Source: Megachile rotundata (taxonomy: Eukaryota; Arthropoda; Insecta; Hymenoptera; Megachilidae). From it: a stretch of DNA of 64,000 bases. Positions 26,891 to 40,100 of this stretch are shown here, piece by piece. Position 1 is the stretch's first letter. Every line of letters begins with the position of its first letter. The translations under genes and the position numbers were made by a program. The stretch is taken from NCBI RefSeq assembly GCF_050947335.1, contig NW_027473349.1:558001-622000 (forward strand), in the 5' to 3' direction. The notes under the pieces are model-generated. The model did no database searches, had not been told where the DNA came from, and saw nothing but the letters and a program-made list of their open reading frames with translations.

Positions 26891-27540
26891 TGCGATTGTG
26901 TGACTGTGTGATTGTGTGATTGTGTGATTGTGTGATTGTGTGATTGTGTGATTGTGTGAGTGTGTGATTGTCTGATTGAGTGATTGTGTGCTTGTGTGAT
27001 TGTGTGGTTGTGTGATTGTGTGATTGTGTGATTAGGTGATTGTGTGATTGTGTGATTGTGACTGTGGGATTGTATGAGTGTGTGATTGTGTGATTAAGTG
27101 ATTGTGTGCTTGTGTGATTGTGTGGTTGTGTGACTGTGTGATTGTGGTTGTGTGATTGTGACTGTGTGATTGTGATTGTGTGATTGTGACTGTGTGATTG
27201 TGTGAGTGTGTGCTTGTGTGATTGTGTGATTGTGTGATTGTGTGAGTGTGTGATTGTGTGATTGTGTGATTGTGTGATTGTGTGATTGTGTGATTGTGGT
27301 TGTGTGATTGTGACTGTGTGATTGTGATTGTGTGATTGTGATTGTGTGATTGTGACTGTGTGATTGTGTGAGTGTGTGCTTGTGTGATTGTGTGATTGTG
27401 TGATTGTGTGAGTGTGTGATTGTGTGATTGTGTGATTGTGTGATTGTGTGATTGTGTGATTGTGTGATTGTGTGATTGTGTGATTGTGATTGTGTGATTG
27501 TGACTGTGTGATTGTGTGAGTGTGTGATTGTGTGATTGAG

Positions 27541-28790
27541 TGATTGTGGTTGTGTGATTGTGTGATTGTGAGATTGTGTGATTGTGTGATGGTGTAATTG
27601 TGATTGTGTGATTGTGATTGTGTGATTGTGTGATTGTGTGATCTAGTGATTGTGTGATTGTGTGATTGTCTGATTGTGTGACGGTGTGATTGTGTGATTG
27701 TGTGATTGTGTGATTGTGTGATTGTGTGATTGTGTGACTGTGTGATTGTGTGATTGTGTGATTGTGCGATTGTGTGATTGTGCGATTGTGTAATTGTGAT
27801 TGTGTGATTGTGATTGTGTGTACTGTGTGATTGTGTGATTGAGTGATTGTGTGATTGTGTGATTATGTGATTGTGTGATTGTGTGATTGTGTGATTGTGA
27901 TTGTGTGATTGTGATTGTGTGATTGTGACTGTGTGATTGTGACTGTGTGATTATGTGAGTGTGTGATTGTGTGCTTGTGTGATTGTGTGATTGTGTGATT
28001 GTGTGATTGTGTGATTGTGTGATTGTGTGATTGTGTGATTGTGTGATTGTGTGATTGTGTGATTGTGATTGTGTGATTGTGATTGTGTGATTGTGACTGT
28101 GTGATTGTGACTGTGTGATTATGTGAGTGTGTGATTGTGTGCTTGTGTGATTGTGTGATTGTGTGATTGTGTGATTGTGTGATTGTGTGATTGTGTGATT
28201 GTGTGATTGTGTGATTGTGTGATTGTGTGATTGTGTGAGTGTGATTGTGTGATTGTGATTGTGTGATTGTGACTGTGTGATTGTGACTGTGTGATTGTGT
28301 GAGTGTGTGATTGTGTGATTGAGTGATTGTGTGCTTGTGTGATTGTGTGGTTGTGTGATTGTGTGATTGTGTGATTAGGTGATTGTGTGATTGTGTGATT
28401 GTGTGATTGTGTGATTGTGTGATTGTGTGATTGTGTGATTGTGTGATTGTGTGATTGTGTGATTGTGTGATTGTGGTTGTGTGATTGTGATTGTGTGATT
28501 GTGGTTGTGTGATTGTGATTGTGTGATTGTGATTGTGTGATTGTGTCTGTGTGATTGTGTGAGTGTGTGATTGTGTGATTGTGTGATTGTGTGATTGTGT
28601 GATTGTGTGAGTGTGTGATTGTGTGATTGTGTGATTGTGTGATTGTCTGATTGTGTGACGGTGTGATTGTGTGATTGTGTGATTGTGGTTGTGTGATTGT
28701 GTGATTGTGAGATTGTGTGATTGTGTGATGGTGTGATTGTGTGATTGTGTGATTGTGCGATTGTGTAATTGTGATTGTGTGATTGTGTGA
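27541..28790. repeat. Rearranged junction zone between copy 1 and copy 2
   Basis: 27541-27890 matches 5341-5690 (offset 22,200). At 27891 the sequence jumps back to material like 4722 onward. The segment with ATTATGTGAGTG is then present twice with a 168-base period (TTATG at 27951 and 28119; 168 is 21 octamers). From 28119 to about 28720 it follows 4780-5380 at offset 23,339. Near 28640-28760 fragments carrying GTGACGG, GAGATTG, GATGG and GTGCGATTG are joined in an order not seen in copy 1. The counterpart of the GACTGTGGG mark at 5803 is missing here. Confidence 0.75.
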
Positions 28791-28992
28791 TTGTGTGATT
28801 GTGTGATTGTGTGATTGTGTGATTGTGTGATTGTGTGATTGTGTGATTGTGTGATTGTGTGATTGTGTGATTGTGTGATTGTGTGATTGTGTGATTGTGT
28901 GATTGTGTGATTGTGTGATTGTGTGATTGTGTGATTGTGTGATTGTGTGATTGTGTGATTGTGTGATTGTGTGATTGTGTGATTGTGTGATT
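28773..28992. repeat. Perfect octamer run, about 27 units
   Basis: This is an uninterrupted run of the standard octamer from just after a GTAATTGTGATTG mark to the GTGGTTG mark at 28993. It directly follows the rearranged junction zone and replaces the variant-rich stretch present at 5690-5900 in copy 1. Confidence 0.8.
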
Positions 28993-31900
28993 GTGGTTGT
29001 GTGATTGTGACTGTGTGATTGTGATTGTGTGATTGTGATTGTGTGATTGTGACTGTGTGATTGTGTGAGTGTGTGATTGTGTGATTGTGTGATTGTGTGA
29101 TTGTGTGAGTGTGTGATTGTGTGATTGTGTGATTGTGTGATTGTGTGATTGTGATTGTGTGATTGTGACTGTGTGATTGTGTGAGCGTGTGATTGTGTGA
29201 TTGAGTGATTGTGTGGTTGTGTGATTGTGTGGTTGTGTGATTGTGTGGTTGTGTGATTGTGTGATTGTGTGATTGTGTGATTGTGTGATTGTGTGATTGT
29301 GTGATTGTGTGATTGTGTGATTGTGTGATTGTGTGATTGTGTGATTGTGTGATTGTGTGATTGTGTGATTGTGTGATTGTGTGATTGTGTGATTGTGTGA
29401 TTGTGTGATTGTGTGATTGTGTGATTGTGTGATTGTGTGATTGTGTGAATGTGTGATTGTGGTTGTGTGATTGTGGTTGTGTGATTGTGGTTGTGTGATT
29501 GTGATTGTGTGATTGTGATTGTGTGATTGTGACTGTGTGATTGTGTGAGTGTGTGAGTGTGTGATTGTGTGATTGTGTGGTTGTGTGATTGTGTGGTTGT
29601 GTGATTTTGTGATTGTGTGATTGTGTGATTGTGTGAGTGTGTCATTGTGTGATTGTGTGATTGTGTGATTGTGTGATTGTGTGATTGTGTGATTGTGTGA
29701 TTGTGTGAGTGTGTGATTGTCTGATTGAGTGATTGTGTGCTTGTGTGATTGTTTGGTTGTGTGATTGTGTGATTGTGTGATTAGGTGATTGTGTGTTTGC
29801 GTGATTATGTGATTGTGTGATTGTGTGATTGTGTGATTGTGTGATTGTGTGAGTGTGTGATTGTCTGATTGAGTGACTGTGTGCTTGTGTGATTGTGTGG
29901 TTGTGTGATTGTGGTTGTGTGATTGTGACTGTGTGATTGTGATTGTGTGATTGTGATTGTGTGATTGTGACTGTGTGATTGTGTGAGTGTGTGATTGTGT
30001 GATTGTGTGATTGTGTGATTGTGTGAGTGTGTGATTGTGTGATTGTGTGATTGTGTGATTGTGTGATTGTGATTGTGTGATTGTGACTGTGTGATTGTGT
30101 GAGTGTGTGATTGTGTGATTGTGTGATTGTGTGGTTGTGTGTTTGTGTGGTTGTGTGATTGTGTGATTGTGTGATTGTGTGAGTGTGTGATTGTGTGAGT
30201 GTGTGATTGTGCGATTGTGTGATTGTGTGATTGTGTGATTGTGTGATTGTGAGATTGTGTGATTGTGTGATGGTGTAATTATGATTGTGTGATTGTGATT
30301 GTGTGATTGAGTGACTGTGTGATTGTGTGATTGTGTGATTGTGTGACTGTGTGATTGTGTGATTGTGTGATTGTGTGATTGTGTGATTGTGTGATTGTGT
30401 GACTGTGTGATTGTGTGATTGTGTGATTGTGCGATTGTGTGATTGTGCGATTGTGTAATTGTGATTGTGTGATTGTGATTGTGTGATTGTGTGATTAGGT
30501 GATTGTGTGTTTGCGTGATTATGTGATTGTGTGATTGTGTGATTGTGTGATTGTGTGATTGTGTGATTGTGTGATTGTGTGAGTGTGTGATTGTCTGATT
30601 GAGTGATTGTGTGCTTGTGTGATTGTTTGGTTGTGTGATTGTGTGATTGTGTGATTAGGTGATTGTGTGTTTGCGTGATTATGTGATTGTGTGATTGTGT
30701 GATTGTGTGATTGTGTGAGTGTGTGATTGTCTGATTGAGTGATTGTGTGCTTGTGTGATTGTGTGATTGTGTGATTGTGTGACTGTGTGATTGTGTGATT
30801 GTGTGATTGTGCGATTGTGTGATTGTGCGATTGTGTAATTGTGATTGTGTGATTGTGATTGTGTGTACTGTGTGATTGTGTGATTGTGTGATTGTGTGAT
30901 TGTGTGATTGTGAGATTGTGTGATTGTGTGATTGTGTAATTGTGATTGTGTGATTGTGATTGTGTGTACTGTGTGATTGTGTGAATGTGTGATTGTGTGA
31001 TTGTGTGATTGTGTGATTGTGTGATTGTGGTTGTGTGATTGTGACTGTGTGATTGTGATTGTGTGATTGTGATTGTGTGATTGTGACTGTGTGATTGTGT
31101 GAGTGTGTGCTTGTGTGATTGTGTGATTGTGTGATTGTGTGAGTGTGTGATTGTGTGATTGTGTGATTGTGTGATTGTGTGATTGTGTGATTGTGTGATT
31201 GTGATTGTGTGATTGTGACTGTGTGATTGTGTGATTGTGTGATTGTGTGATTGTGTGATTGTGTGAGTGTGTGATTGTCTGATTGAGTGATTGTGTGCTT
31301 GTGTGATTGTTTGGTTGTGTGATTGTGTGATTGTGTGATTAGGTGATTGTGTGATTGTGTGATTGTGTGATTGTGTGATTGTGTGATTGTGACTGTGTGA
31401 TTGTGTGAGTGTGTGATTGTGTGATTGAGTGATTGTGTGGTTGTGTGATTGTGTGGTTGTGTGATTGTGTGATTGTGTGATTGTGTGATTGTGTGATTGT
31501 GTGATTGTGTGATTGTGTGATTGTGTGATTGTGTGATTGTGTGAGTGTGTGATTGTCTGATTGAGTGATTGTGTGCTTGTGTGATTGTGTGGTTGTGTGA
31601 TTGTGTGGTTGTGTGATTGGGTGATTGTGTGATTGTGTGATTGTGTGATTGTGTGATTGTGTGATTGTGTGATTGTGTGATTGTGTGATTGTGATTGTGT
31701 GATTGTGATTGTGTGATTGTGACTGTGTGATTGTGACTGTGTGATTGTGACTGTGTGATTATGTGAGTGTGTGATTGTGTGATTGAATGATTGTGTGCTT
31801 GTGTGATTGTGTGGTTGTGTGATTGTGTGATTGTGTGATTAGGTGATTGTGTGATTGTGTGATTGTGTGACTGTGTGATTGTGTGATTGTGTGATTGTGT

Positions 31901-33019
31901 GATTGTGTGATTGTGTGATTGTGTGATTGTGTGATTGTGTGATTATGTGATTGTGTGATTGTGTGATTGTGTGATTGTGTGAGTGTGTGATTGTCTGATT
32001 GAGTGATTGTGTGCTTGTGTGATTGTGTGGTTGTGTGATTGTGTGATTGTGTGATTGTGACTGTGTGATTGTGATTGTGTGATTGTGACTGTGTGATTGT
32101 GTGAGTGTGTGATTGTGTGATTGTGTGGTTGTGTGATTGTGTGGTTGTGTGATTTTGTGATTGTGTGATTGTGTGATTGTGTGAGTGTGTGATTGTGTGA
32201 GTGTGTGATTGTGTGATTGTGTGATTGTGTGATTGTGTGAGTGTGTGATTGTGTGATTGTGTGATTGTGTGATTGTGTAACTGTGATTGTGCGATTGTGT
32301 GATTGTGTGATTGTGTGATTGTGTGATTGTGAGATTGTGTGATTGTGTGATAGTGTAATTATGATTGTGTGATTGTGATTGTGTGATTGTGTGATTGTGT
32401 GATTGAGTGACTGTGTGATTGTGTGATTGTGTGATTGTGTGACTGTGTGCTTGTGTGATTGTGTGTTTGTGTGATTGTGTGATTGTGTGATTAGGTGATT
32501 GTGTGATTGTGTGATTGTGACTGTGGGATTGTATGAGTGTGTGATTGTGTGATTGAGTGATTGTGTGCTTGTGTGATTGTGTGATTGTGTGATTGTGTGA
32601 TTGTGTGATTGCGTGATTGTGTGATTGTGTGATTGTGTGATTGTGTTATTGTGTGACTGTGTGATTGTGTGATTGTGTGATTTTGTGATTGTGTGAGTGT
32701 GTGATTGTGTGGTTGTGTGATTGTGTGATTGTGTGATTGTGTGATTGTGTGATTGTGTGATTGTGTGATTGTGTGATTGTGTGATAGTGACTGTGTGATT
32801 GTGTGATTGTGTGATTGTGTGAGTGTGTGATTGTGTGAGTGTGTGATTGTGTGAATGTGTGATTGTGTGATTGTGTGATTGTGTGATTGTGTGATTGTGT
32901 GATTGTGTGGTTTTGTGATTGTTTGATTGTGTGATTAGGTGATTGTGTGATTGTGTGATTGTGTGATTGTGTGATTGTGTGATTGTGTGATTATGTGATT
33001 GTGTGATTGTGTGATTGTG
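28793..33019. repeat. Sub-unit A1 in copy 2
   Basis: This is the counterpart of 6,000-10,295, ending at GATATT 33019 (offset 22,724). Shared marks are GTGTCATTG ending 29645, GTGTTTGCG 29793, the 160-base pair of GTTTGCG marks at 30509 and 30669, GTGTAC 30863, GATTGAATGA 31781, and GACTGTGGG 32519. Relative to copy 1 it has about 156 extra bases near 29,910-30,070, resembling 28,991-29,180, and lacks about 78 bases near 30,210. Confidence 0.8.
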
Positions 33020-36000
33020 ATATTGTGTGAGTGTGTGATTGTCTGATTGAGTGATTGTGTGCTTGTGTGATTGTGTGGTTGTGTGATTGTGTGATTGTGT
33101 GATTAGGTGATTGTGTGATTGTGTGATTGTGACTGTGGGATTGTATGAGTGTGTGATTGTGTGATTAAGTGATTGTGTGCTTGTGTGATTGTGTGGTTGT
33201 GTGATTGTGTGATTGTGTGATTGTGTGATTGCGTGATTGTGTGATTGTGTGATTGTGTGATTGTGTGATTGTGTGATTGTGTGATTGTGTGATTGTGTGA
33301 TTGTGTGATTGTGTGATTGTGTGATTGTGTGATTGTGTGATTGTGTGATTGTGTGATTGTGTGATTGTGTGATTGTGTGATTGTGTGATTGTGTGATTGT
33401 GTGATTGTGTGATTGTGTGATTGTGTGATTGTGTGATTGTGTGATTGTGTGATTGTGTGATTGTGTGATTGTGTGATTGTGTGATTGTGGTTGTGTGATT
33501 GTGACTGTGTGATTGTGATTGTGTGATTGTGATTGTGTGATTGTGACTGTGTGATTGTGTGAGTGTGTGATTGTGTGATTGTGTGATTGTGTGATTGTGT
33601 GAGTGTGTGATTGTGTGATTGTGTGATTGTGTGATTGTGTGATTGTGATTGTGTGATTGTGACTGTGTGATTGTGTGAGCGTGTGATTGTGTGATTGAGT
33701 GATTGTGTGGTTGTGTGATTGTGTGGTTGTGTGATTGTGTGGTTGTGTGATTGTGTGATTGTGTGATTGTGTGATTGTGTGATTGTGTGATTGTGTGATT
33801 GTGTGATTGTGTGATTGTGTGATTGTGTGATTGTGTGATTGTGTGATTGTGTGATTGTGTGATTGTGTGATTGTGTGATTGTGTGATTGTGTGATTGTGT
33901 GATTGTGTGATTGTGTGAATGTGTGATTGTGGTTGTGTGATTGTGGTTGTGTGATTGTGGTTGTGTGATTGTGATTGTGTGATTGTGATTGTGTGATTGT
34001 GACTGTGTGATTGTGTGAGTGTGTGATTGTGTGATTGTGTGGTTGTGTGATTGTGTGGTTGTGTGATTTTGTGATTGTGTGATTGTGTGATTGTGTGAGT
34101 GTGTCATTGTGTGATTGTGTGATTGTGTGATTGTGTGATTGTGTGATTGTGTGATTGTGTGAGTGTGTGATTGTCTGATTGAGTGATTGTGTGCTTGTGT
34201 GATTGTTTGGTTGTGTGATTGTGTGATTGTGTGATTAGGTGATTGTGTGTTTGCGTGATTATGTGATTGTGTGATTGTGTGATTGTGTGATTGTGTGATT
34301 GTGTGAGTGTGTGATTGTCTGATTGAGTGATTGTGTGCTTGTGTGATTGTGTGGTTGTGTGATTGTGTGATTGTGTGATTGTGACTGTGTGATTGTGTGA
34401 GTGTGTGACTGTGTGATTGTGTGATTGTGTGGTTGTGTGTTTGTGTGGTTGTGTGATTGTGTGATTGTGTGATTGTGTGAGTGTGTGATTGTGTGAGTGT
34501 GTGATTGTGTGATTGTGTGATTGTGTGATTGTGTGAGTATGTGATTGTGTGGTTGTGTGATTGTGTGATTGTGTAATTGTGATTGTGCGATTGTGTGATT
34601 GTGTGATTGTGTGATTGTGTGATTGTGAGATTGTGTGATTGTGTGATGGTGTAATTATGATTGTGTGATTGTGATTGTGTGATTGTGTGATTGTGTGATT
34701 GAGTGACTGTGTGATTGTGTGATTGTGTGATTGTGTGACTGTGTGATTGCGTGAGTGTGTGATTGTGTGATTGAGTGATTGTGTGGTTGTGTGATTATGT
34801 GGTTGTGTGATTGTGTGGTTGTGTGATTGTGTGATTGTGTGATTGTGTGATTGTGTGATTGTGTGATTGTGTGATTGTGTGATTGTGTGATTGTGTGATT
34901 GTGTGATTGTGTGATTGTGTGATTGTGTGATTGTGTGATTGTGTGATTGTGTGATTGTGTGAATGTGTGATTGTGGTTGTGTGATTGTGGTTGTGTGATT
35001 GTGGTTGTGTGATTGTGATTGTGTGATTGTGATTGTGTGATTGTGACTGTGTGATTGTGTGAGTGTGTGATTGTGTAATTGTGTGGTTGTGTGATTGTGT
35101 GGTTGTGTGATTTTGTGATTGTGTGATTGTGTGATTGTGTGAGTGTGTCATTGTGTGATTGTGTGATTGTGTGATTGTGTGATTGTGTGATTGTGTGAGT
35201 GTGTGATTGTCTGATTGAGTGATTGTGTGCTTGTGTGATTGTTTGGTTGTGTGATTGTGTGATTGTGTGATTAGGTGATTGTGTGATTGTGTGATTGTGT
35301 GATTGTGACTGTGTGATTGTGTGAGTGTGTGATTGTGTGATTGAGTGATTGTGTGGTTGTGTGATTGTGTGGTTGTGTGATTGTGTGATTGTGTGATTGT
35401 GTGATTGTGTGATTGTGTGATTGTGTGATTGTGTGATTGTGTGATTGTGTGAGTGTGTGATTGTCTGATTGAGTGATTGTGTGCTTGTGTGATTGTGTGG
35501 TTGTGTGATTGTGTGGTTGTGTGATTGGGTGATTGTGTGATTGTGTGATTGTGTGATTGTGTGATTGTGTGATTGTGTGATTGTGTGATTGTGATTGTGT
35601 GATTGTGATTGTGTGATTGTGACTGTGTGATTGTGACTGTGTGATTGTGACTGTGTGATTATGTGAGTGTGTGATTGTGTGATTGAATGATTGTGTGCTT
35701 GTGTGATTGTGTGGTTGTGTGATTGTGTGATTGTGTGATTAGGTGATTGTGTGATTGTGTGATTGTGTGACTGTGTGATTGTGTGATTGTGTGATTGTGT
35801 GATTGTGTGATTGTGTGATTGTGTGATTGTGTGATTGTGTGATTATGTGATTGTGTGATTGTGTGATTGTGTGATTGTGTGAGTGTGTGATTGTCTGATT
35901 GAGTGATTGTGTGCTTGTGTGATTGTGTGGTTGTGTGATTGTGTGATTGTGTGATTGTGACTGTGTGATTGTGATTGTGTGATTGTGACTGTGTGATTGT

Positions 36001-37117
36001 GTGAGTGTGTGATTGTGTGATTGTGTGGTTGTGTGATTGTGTGGTTGTGTGATTTTGTGATTGTGTGATTGTGTGATTGTGTGAGTGTGTGATTGTGTGA
36101 GTGTGTGATTGTGTGATTGTGTGATTGTGTGATTGTGTGAGTGTGTGATTGTGTGATTGTGTGATTGTGTGATTGTGTAATTGTGATTGTGCGATTGTGT
36201 GATTGTGTGATTGTGTGATTGTGTGATTGTGAGATTGTGTGATTGTGTGATGGTGTAATTATGATTGTGTGATTGTGATTGTGTGATTGTGTGATTGTGT
36301 GATTGAGTGATTGTGTGATTGTGTGATTGTGTGATTGTGTGACTGTGTGCTTGTGTGATTGTGTGTTTGTGTGATTGTGTGATTGTGTGATTAGGTGATT
36401 GTGTGATTGTGTGATTGTGACTGTGGGATTGTATGAGTGTGTGATTGTGTGATTGAGTGATTGTGTGCTTGTGTGATTGTGTGATTGTGTGATTGTGTGA
36501 TTGTGTGATTGCGTGATTGTGTGATTGTGTGATTGTGTGATTGTGTTATTGTGTGACTGTGTGATTGTGTGATTGTGTGATTGTGTGATTGTGTGAGTGT
36601 GTGATTGTGTGGTTGTGTGATTGTGTGATTGTGTGATTGTGTGATTGTGTGATTGTGTGATTGTGTGATAGTGACTGTGTGATTGTGTGATTGTGTGATT
36701 GTGTGATTGTGTGATTGTGTGATTGTGTGATTGTGATTGTGTGATTGTGATTGTGTGATTGTGACTGTGTGATTGTGACTGTGTGATTGTGACTGTGTGA
36801 TTGTGTGATTGTGTGAGTGTGTGATTGTGTGACTGATTGATTGTGTGCTTGTGTGATTGTGTGGTTGTGTGATTGTGTGGTTGTGTGATTTTGTGATTGT
36901 GTGATTGTGTGATTGTGTGAGTGTGTGATTGTGTGAGTGTGTGATTGTGTGAATGGGTGATTGTGTGATTGTGTGATTGTGTGATTGTGTGATTGTGTGA
37001 TTGTGTGGTTTTGTGATTGTTTGATTGTGTGATTAGGTGATTGTGTGATTGTGTGATTGTGTGATTGTGTGATTGTGTGATTGTGTGATTATGTGATTGT
37101 GTGATTGTGTGATTGTG
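33020..37117. repeat. Sub-unit A2 in copy 2, with 622-base loss
   Basis: It runs between GATATT marks 33019 and 37117. Marks are GACTGTGGG 33131 and 36419, GTGTCATTG ending at 34107 and 35151, and GATTGAATGA 35681. The distance between the two GTGTCATTG marks is 1,044 bases here against 1,666 in copy 1 (11415 and 13081), which locates a 622-base difference near 34735. Inside it, the pure run 33233-33488 has about 32 octamers. Confidence 0.8.
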
Positions 37118-40100
37118 ATATTGTGTGAGTGTGTGATTGTCTGATTGAGTGATTGTGTGCTTGTGTGATTGTGTGGTTGTGTGATTGTGTGATTGTGTGA
37201 TTGTGTGATTGTGTGATTGTGTGATTGTGTGATTGTGTGATTGTGTGTTTGTGTGATTGTGGTTGTGTGATTGTGATAGTGTGATTGTGATTGTGTGATT
37301 GTGATTGTGTGATTGTGATTGTGTGATTGTGTCTGTGTGATTGTGTGAGTGTGTGATTGTGTGATTGTGTGATTGTGTGATTGTGTGAGTGTGTGATTGT
37401 GTGATTGTGTGATTGTGTGATTGTGTAATGGTGATTGTGCGATTGTGTGATTGTGTGATTGTGTGATTGTGTGATTGTGTGATTGTGTGATTGTGAGATT
37501 GTGTGATTGTGTGATGGTGTAATTGTGATTGTGTGATTGTGATTGTGTGATTGTGTGATTGTGTGATTGAGTGATTGTGTGAGTGTGTGGTTGTGTGATT
37601 GTGTGATTGTGTGATTGTGTGGTTGTGTGATTGTGTGATTGTGTGATTGTGTGATTGTGTGATTGTGTGATTGTGTGATTGTGTGATTGTGTGATTGTGT
37701 GATTGTGTGATTGTGTGATTGTGTGATTGTGTGATTGTGACTGTGCGATTGTGTGAGTGTGTGATTGTGTGATTGAGTGATTGTGTGCTTGTGTGATTGT
37801 GTGGTTGTGTGATTGTGTGATTGTGTGATTGTGATTGTGTGATTGTGATTGTGTGATTGTGACTGTGTGATTGTGACTGTGTGATTGTGTGAGTGTGTGA
37901 TTGTGTGATTGTGTGATTGTGTGATTATGTGATTGTGTGATTGTGTGATTGTGTGATTGTGTGAGTGTGTGATTGTCTGATTGAGTGATTGTGTGCTTGT
38001 GTGATTGTGTGGTTGTGAGATTGTGTGATTGTGTGATTGTGTGATTGTGACTGTGTGATTGTGTGAGTGTGTGATTGTGTGATTGTGAGGTTGTGTGATT
38101 GTGTGGTTGTGTGATTTTGTGATTGTGTGATTGTGTGATTGTGTGAGTGTGTGATTGTGTGAGTGTGTGATTGTGTGATTGTGTGATTGTGTGATTGTGA
38201 GATTGTGTGATTGTGTGATGGTGTAATTATGATTGTGTGATTGTGATTGTGTGATTGTGTGATTGTGTGATTGAGTGACTGTGTGATTGTGTGATTGTGT
38301 GATTGTGTGACTGTGTGATTGTGTGATTGTGTGATTGTGTGATTGTGTGATTGTGTGATTGTGTGACTGTGTGATTGTGTGATTGTGTGATTGTGCGATT
38401 GTGTGATTGTGCGATTGTGTAATTGTGATTGTGTGATTGTGATTGTGTGTACTGTGTGATTGTGTGATTGTGTGATAGTGTGATTGTGTGATTATGTGAT
38501 TGTGTGATTGTGTGATTGTGCGATTGTGTGATTGTGCGATTGTGTAATTGTGATTGTGTGATTGTGATTGTGTGTACTGTGTGATTGTGTGATTGTGTGA
38601 TTGTGTGATTGTGTGATTGTGTGATTGTGTGATTGTGTGATTGTGAGATTGTGTGATTGTGTGATGGTGTAATTGTGATTGTGTGATTGTGATTGTGTGA
38701 TTGTGTGATTGTGTGATTGTGTGATTGTGTGATTGTGTGATTGTGTGATTGTCTGATTGTGTGACTGTGTGATTGTGTGATTGTGTGATTGTGTGATTGT
38801 GTGATTGTGTGATTGTGTGATTGTGTGACTGTGTGATTGTGTGATTGTGTGATTGTGCGATTGTGTGATTGTGCGATTGTGTAATTGTGATTGTGTGATT
38901 GTGATTGTGTGTACTGTGTGATTGTGTGATTGTGTGATTGTGTGATTGTGTGATTGTGTGGTTGTGTGATTGTGTGGTTGTGTGATTGTGTGATTGTGTG
39001 ATTAGGTGATTGTGTGATTGTGTGATTGTGACTGTGGGATTGTATGAGTGTGTGATTGTGTGATTAAGTGATTGTGTGCTTGTGTGATTGTGTGGTTGTG
39101 TGATTGTGTGATTGTGTGATTGTGTGATTGCGTGATTGTGTGATTGTGTGATTGTGTGATTGTGTGATTGTGTGATTGTGTGATTGTGTGATTGTGTGAT
39201 TGTGTGATTGTGTGATTGTGTGATTGTGGTTGTGTGATTGTGACTGTGTGATTGTGATTGTGTGATTGTGATTGTGTGATTGTGACTGTGTGATTGTGTG
39301 AGTGTGTGCTTGTGTGATTGTGTGATTGTGTGATTGTGTGAGTGTGTGATTGTGTGATTGTGTGATTGTGTGATTGTGTGATTGTGTGATTGTGTGATTG
39401 TGATTGTGTGATTGTGACTGTGTGATTGCGTGAGTGTGTGATTGTGTGATTGAGTGATTGTGTGGTTGTGTGAGTGTGTCATTGTGTGATTGTGTGATTG
39501 TGTGATTGTGTGATTGTGTGATTGTGTGATTGTGTGAGTGTGTGATTGTCTGATTGAGTGATTGTGTGCTTGTGTGATTGTTTGGTTGTGTGATTGTGTG
39601 ATTGTGTGATTAGGTGATTGTGTGATTGTGTGATTGTGTGATTGTGTGATTGTGTGAGTGTGTGATTGTGTGATTGAGTGATTGTGTGGTTGTGTGATTG
39701 TGTGGTTGTGTGATTGTGTGATTGTGTGATTGTGTGATTGTGTGATTGTGTGATTGTGTGATTGTGTGAGTGTGTGATTGTCTGATTGAGTGATTGTGTG
39801 CTTGTGTGATTGTGTGGTTGTGTGATTGTGTGGTTGTGTGATTGTGTGATTGTGTGATTGTGTGATTGCGTGATTGTGTGATTGTGTGAGTGTGTGATTG
39901 TGTGGTTGTGTGATTGTGTGATTGTGTGATTGTGTGATTGTGTGATTGTGTGATTGTGTGATAGTGACTGTGTGATTGTGTGATTGTGTGATTGTGTGAT
40001 TGTGTGATTGTGTGATTGTGTGATTGTGATTGTGTGATTGTGATTGTGTGATTGTGACTGTGTGATTGTGACTGTGTGATTGTGTGAGTGTGTGATTGTG

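Larger units (their letters stand above)
5341..27548. repeat. Copy 1 of the 22.2 kb higher-order unit
   Basis: The left edge is set by the start of the match between 5341-5690 and 27541-27890, which is base-for-base as far as I read it, at offset 22,200. The right edge is set by the end of the match between the 27,061-27,548 and 49,161-49,648 regions at offset 22,100. Shared rare marks in the same order include GATTGAATGA (8821, 13603), GACTGTGGG (9559, 10407, 14341, 16912, 20809, 27060), GATATT (10295, 15047, 18134, 18904, 22047), TGTTAATG (23701), TAATTCTGAT (24111) and TCATCGTTTTTATG (26815). Internal parts are listed as A1, A2, B1, B2 and C. No gene is present. Confidence 0.85.
22048..27548. 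repeat. Right part C of copy 1, most diverse variants
   Basis: It starts with a truncated B-like piece to about 22.9 kb, then carries the most unusual variants of the unit: two type II CpG cassettes (about 23340 and 25125), TGTTAATG at 23701, TAATTCTGAT at 24111, GTGGGATTGCG near 24237, four successive GTGCTTG units at 26060-26125, and one type I cassette (26690-26890). At its end (27101-27540) is a pair of blocks with the order GTGGTTG, GTGACTG, GTGATTG, GTGAGTG, GTGCTTG. No gene is present. Confidence 0.75.

Noticed and set aside
37089..39482. 797-residue minus-strand open frame rich in HNHTITQS repeats
   Set aside because: It is the direct translation of the octamer in a frame that has no stop by arithmetic. 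There is no non-repeat domain, signal peptide, promoter or codon bias apart from the repeat, and the same peptide is open in the other frames nearby. The start is a chance CAT variant.
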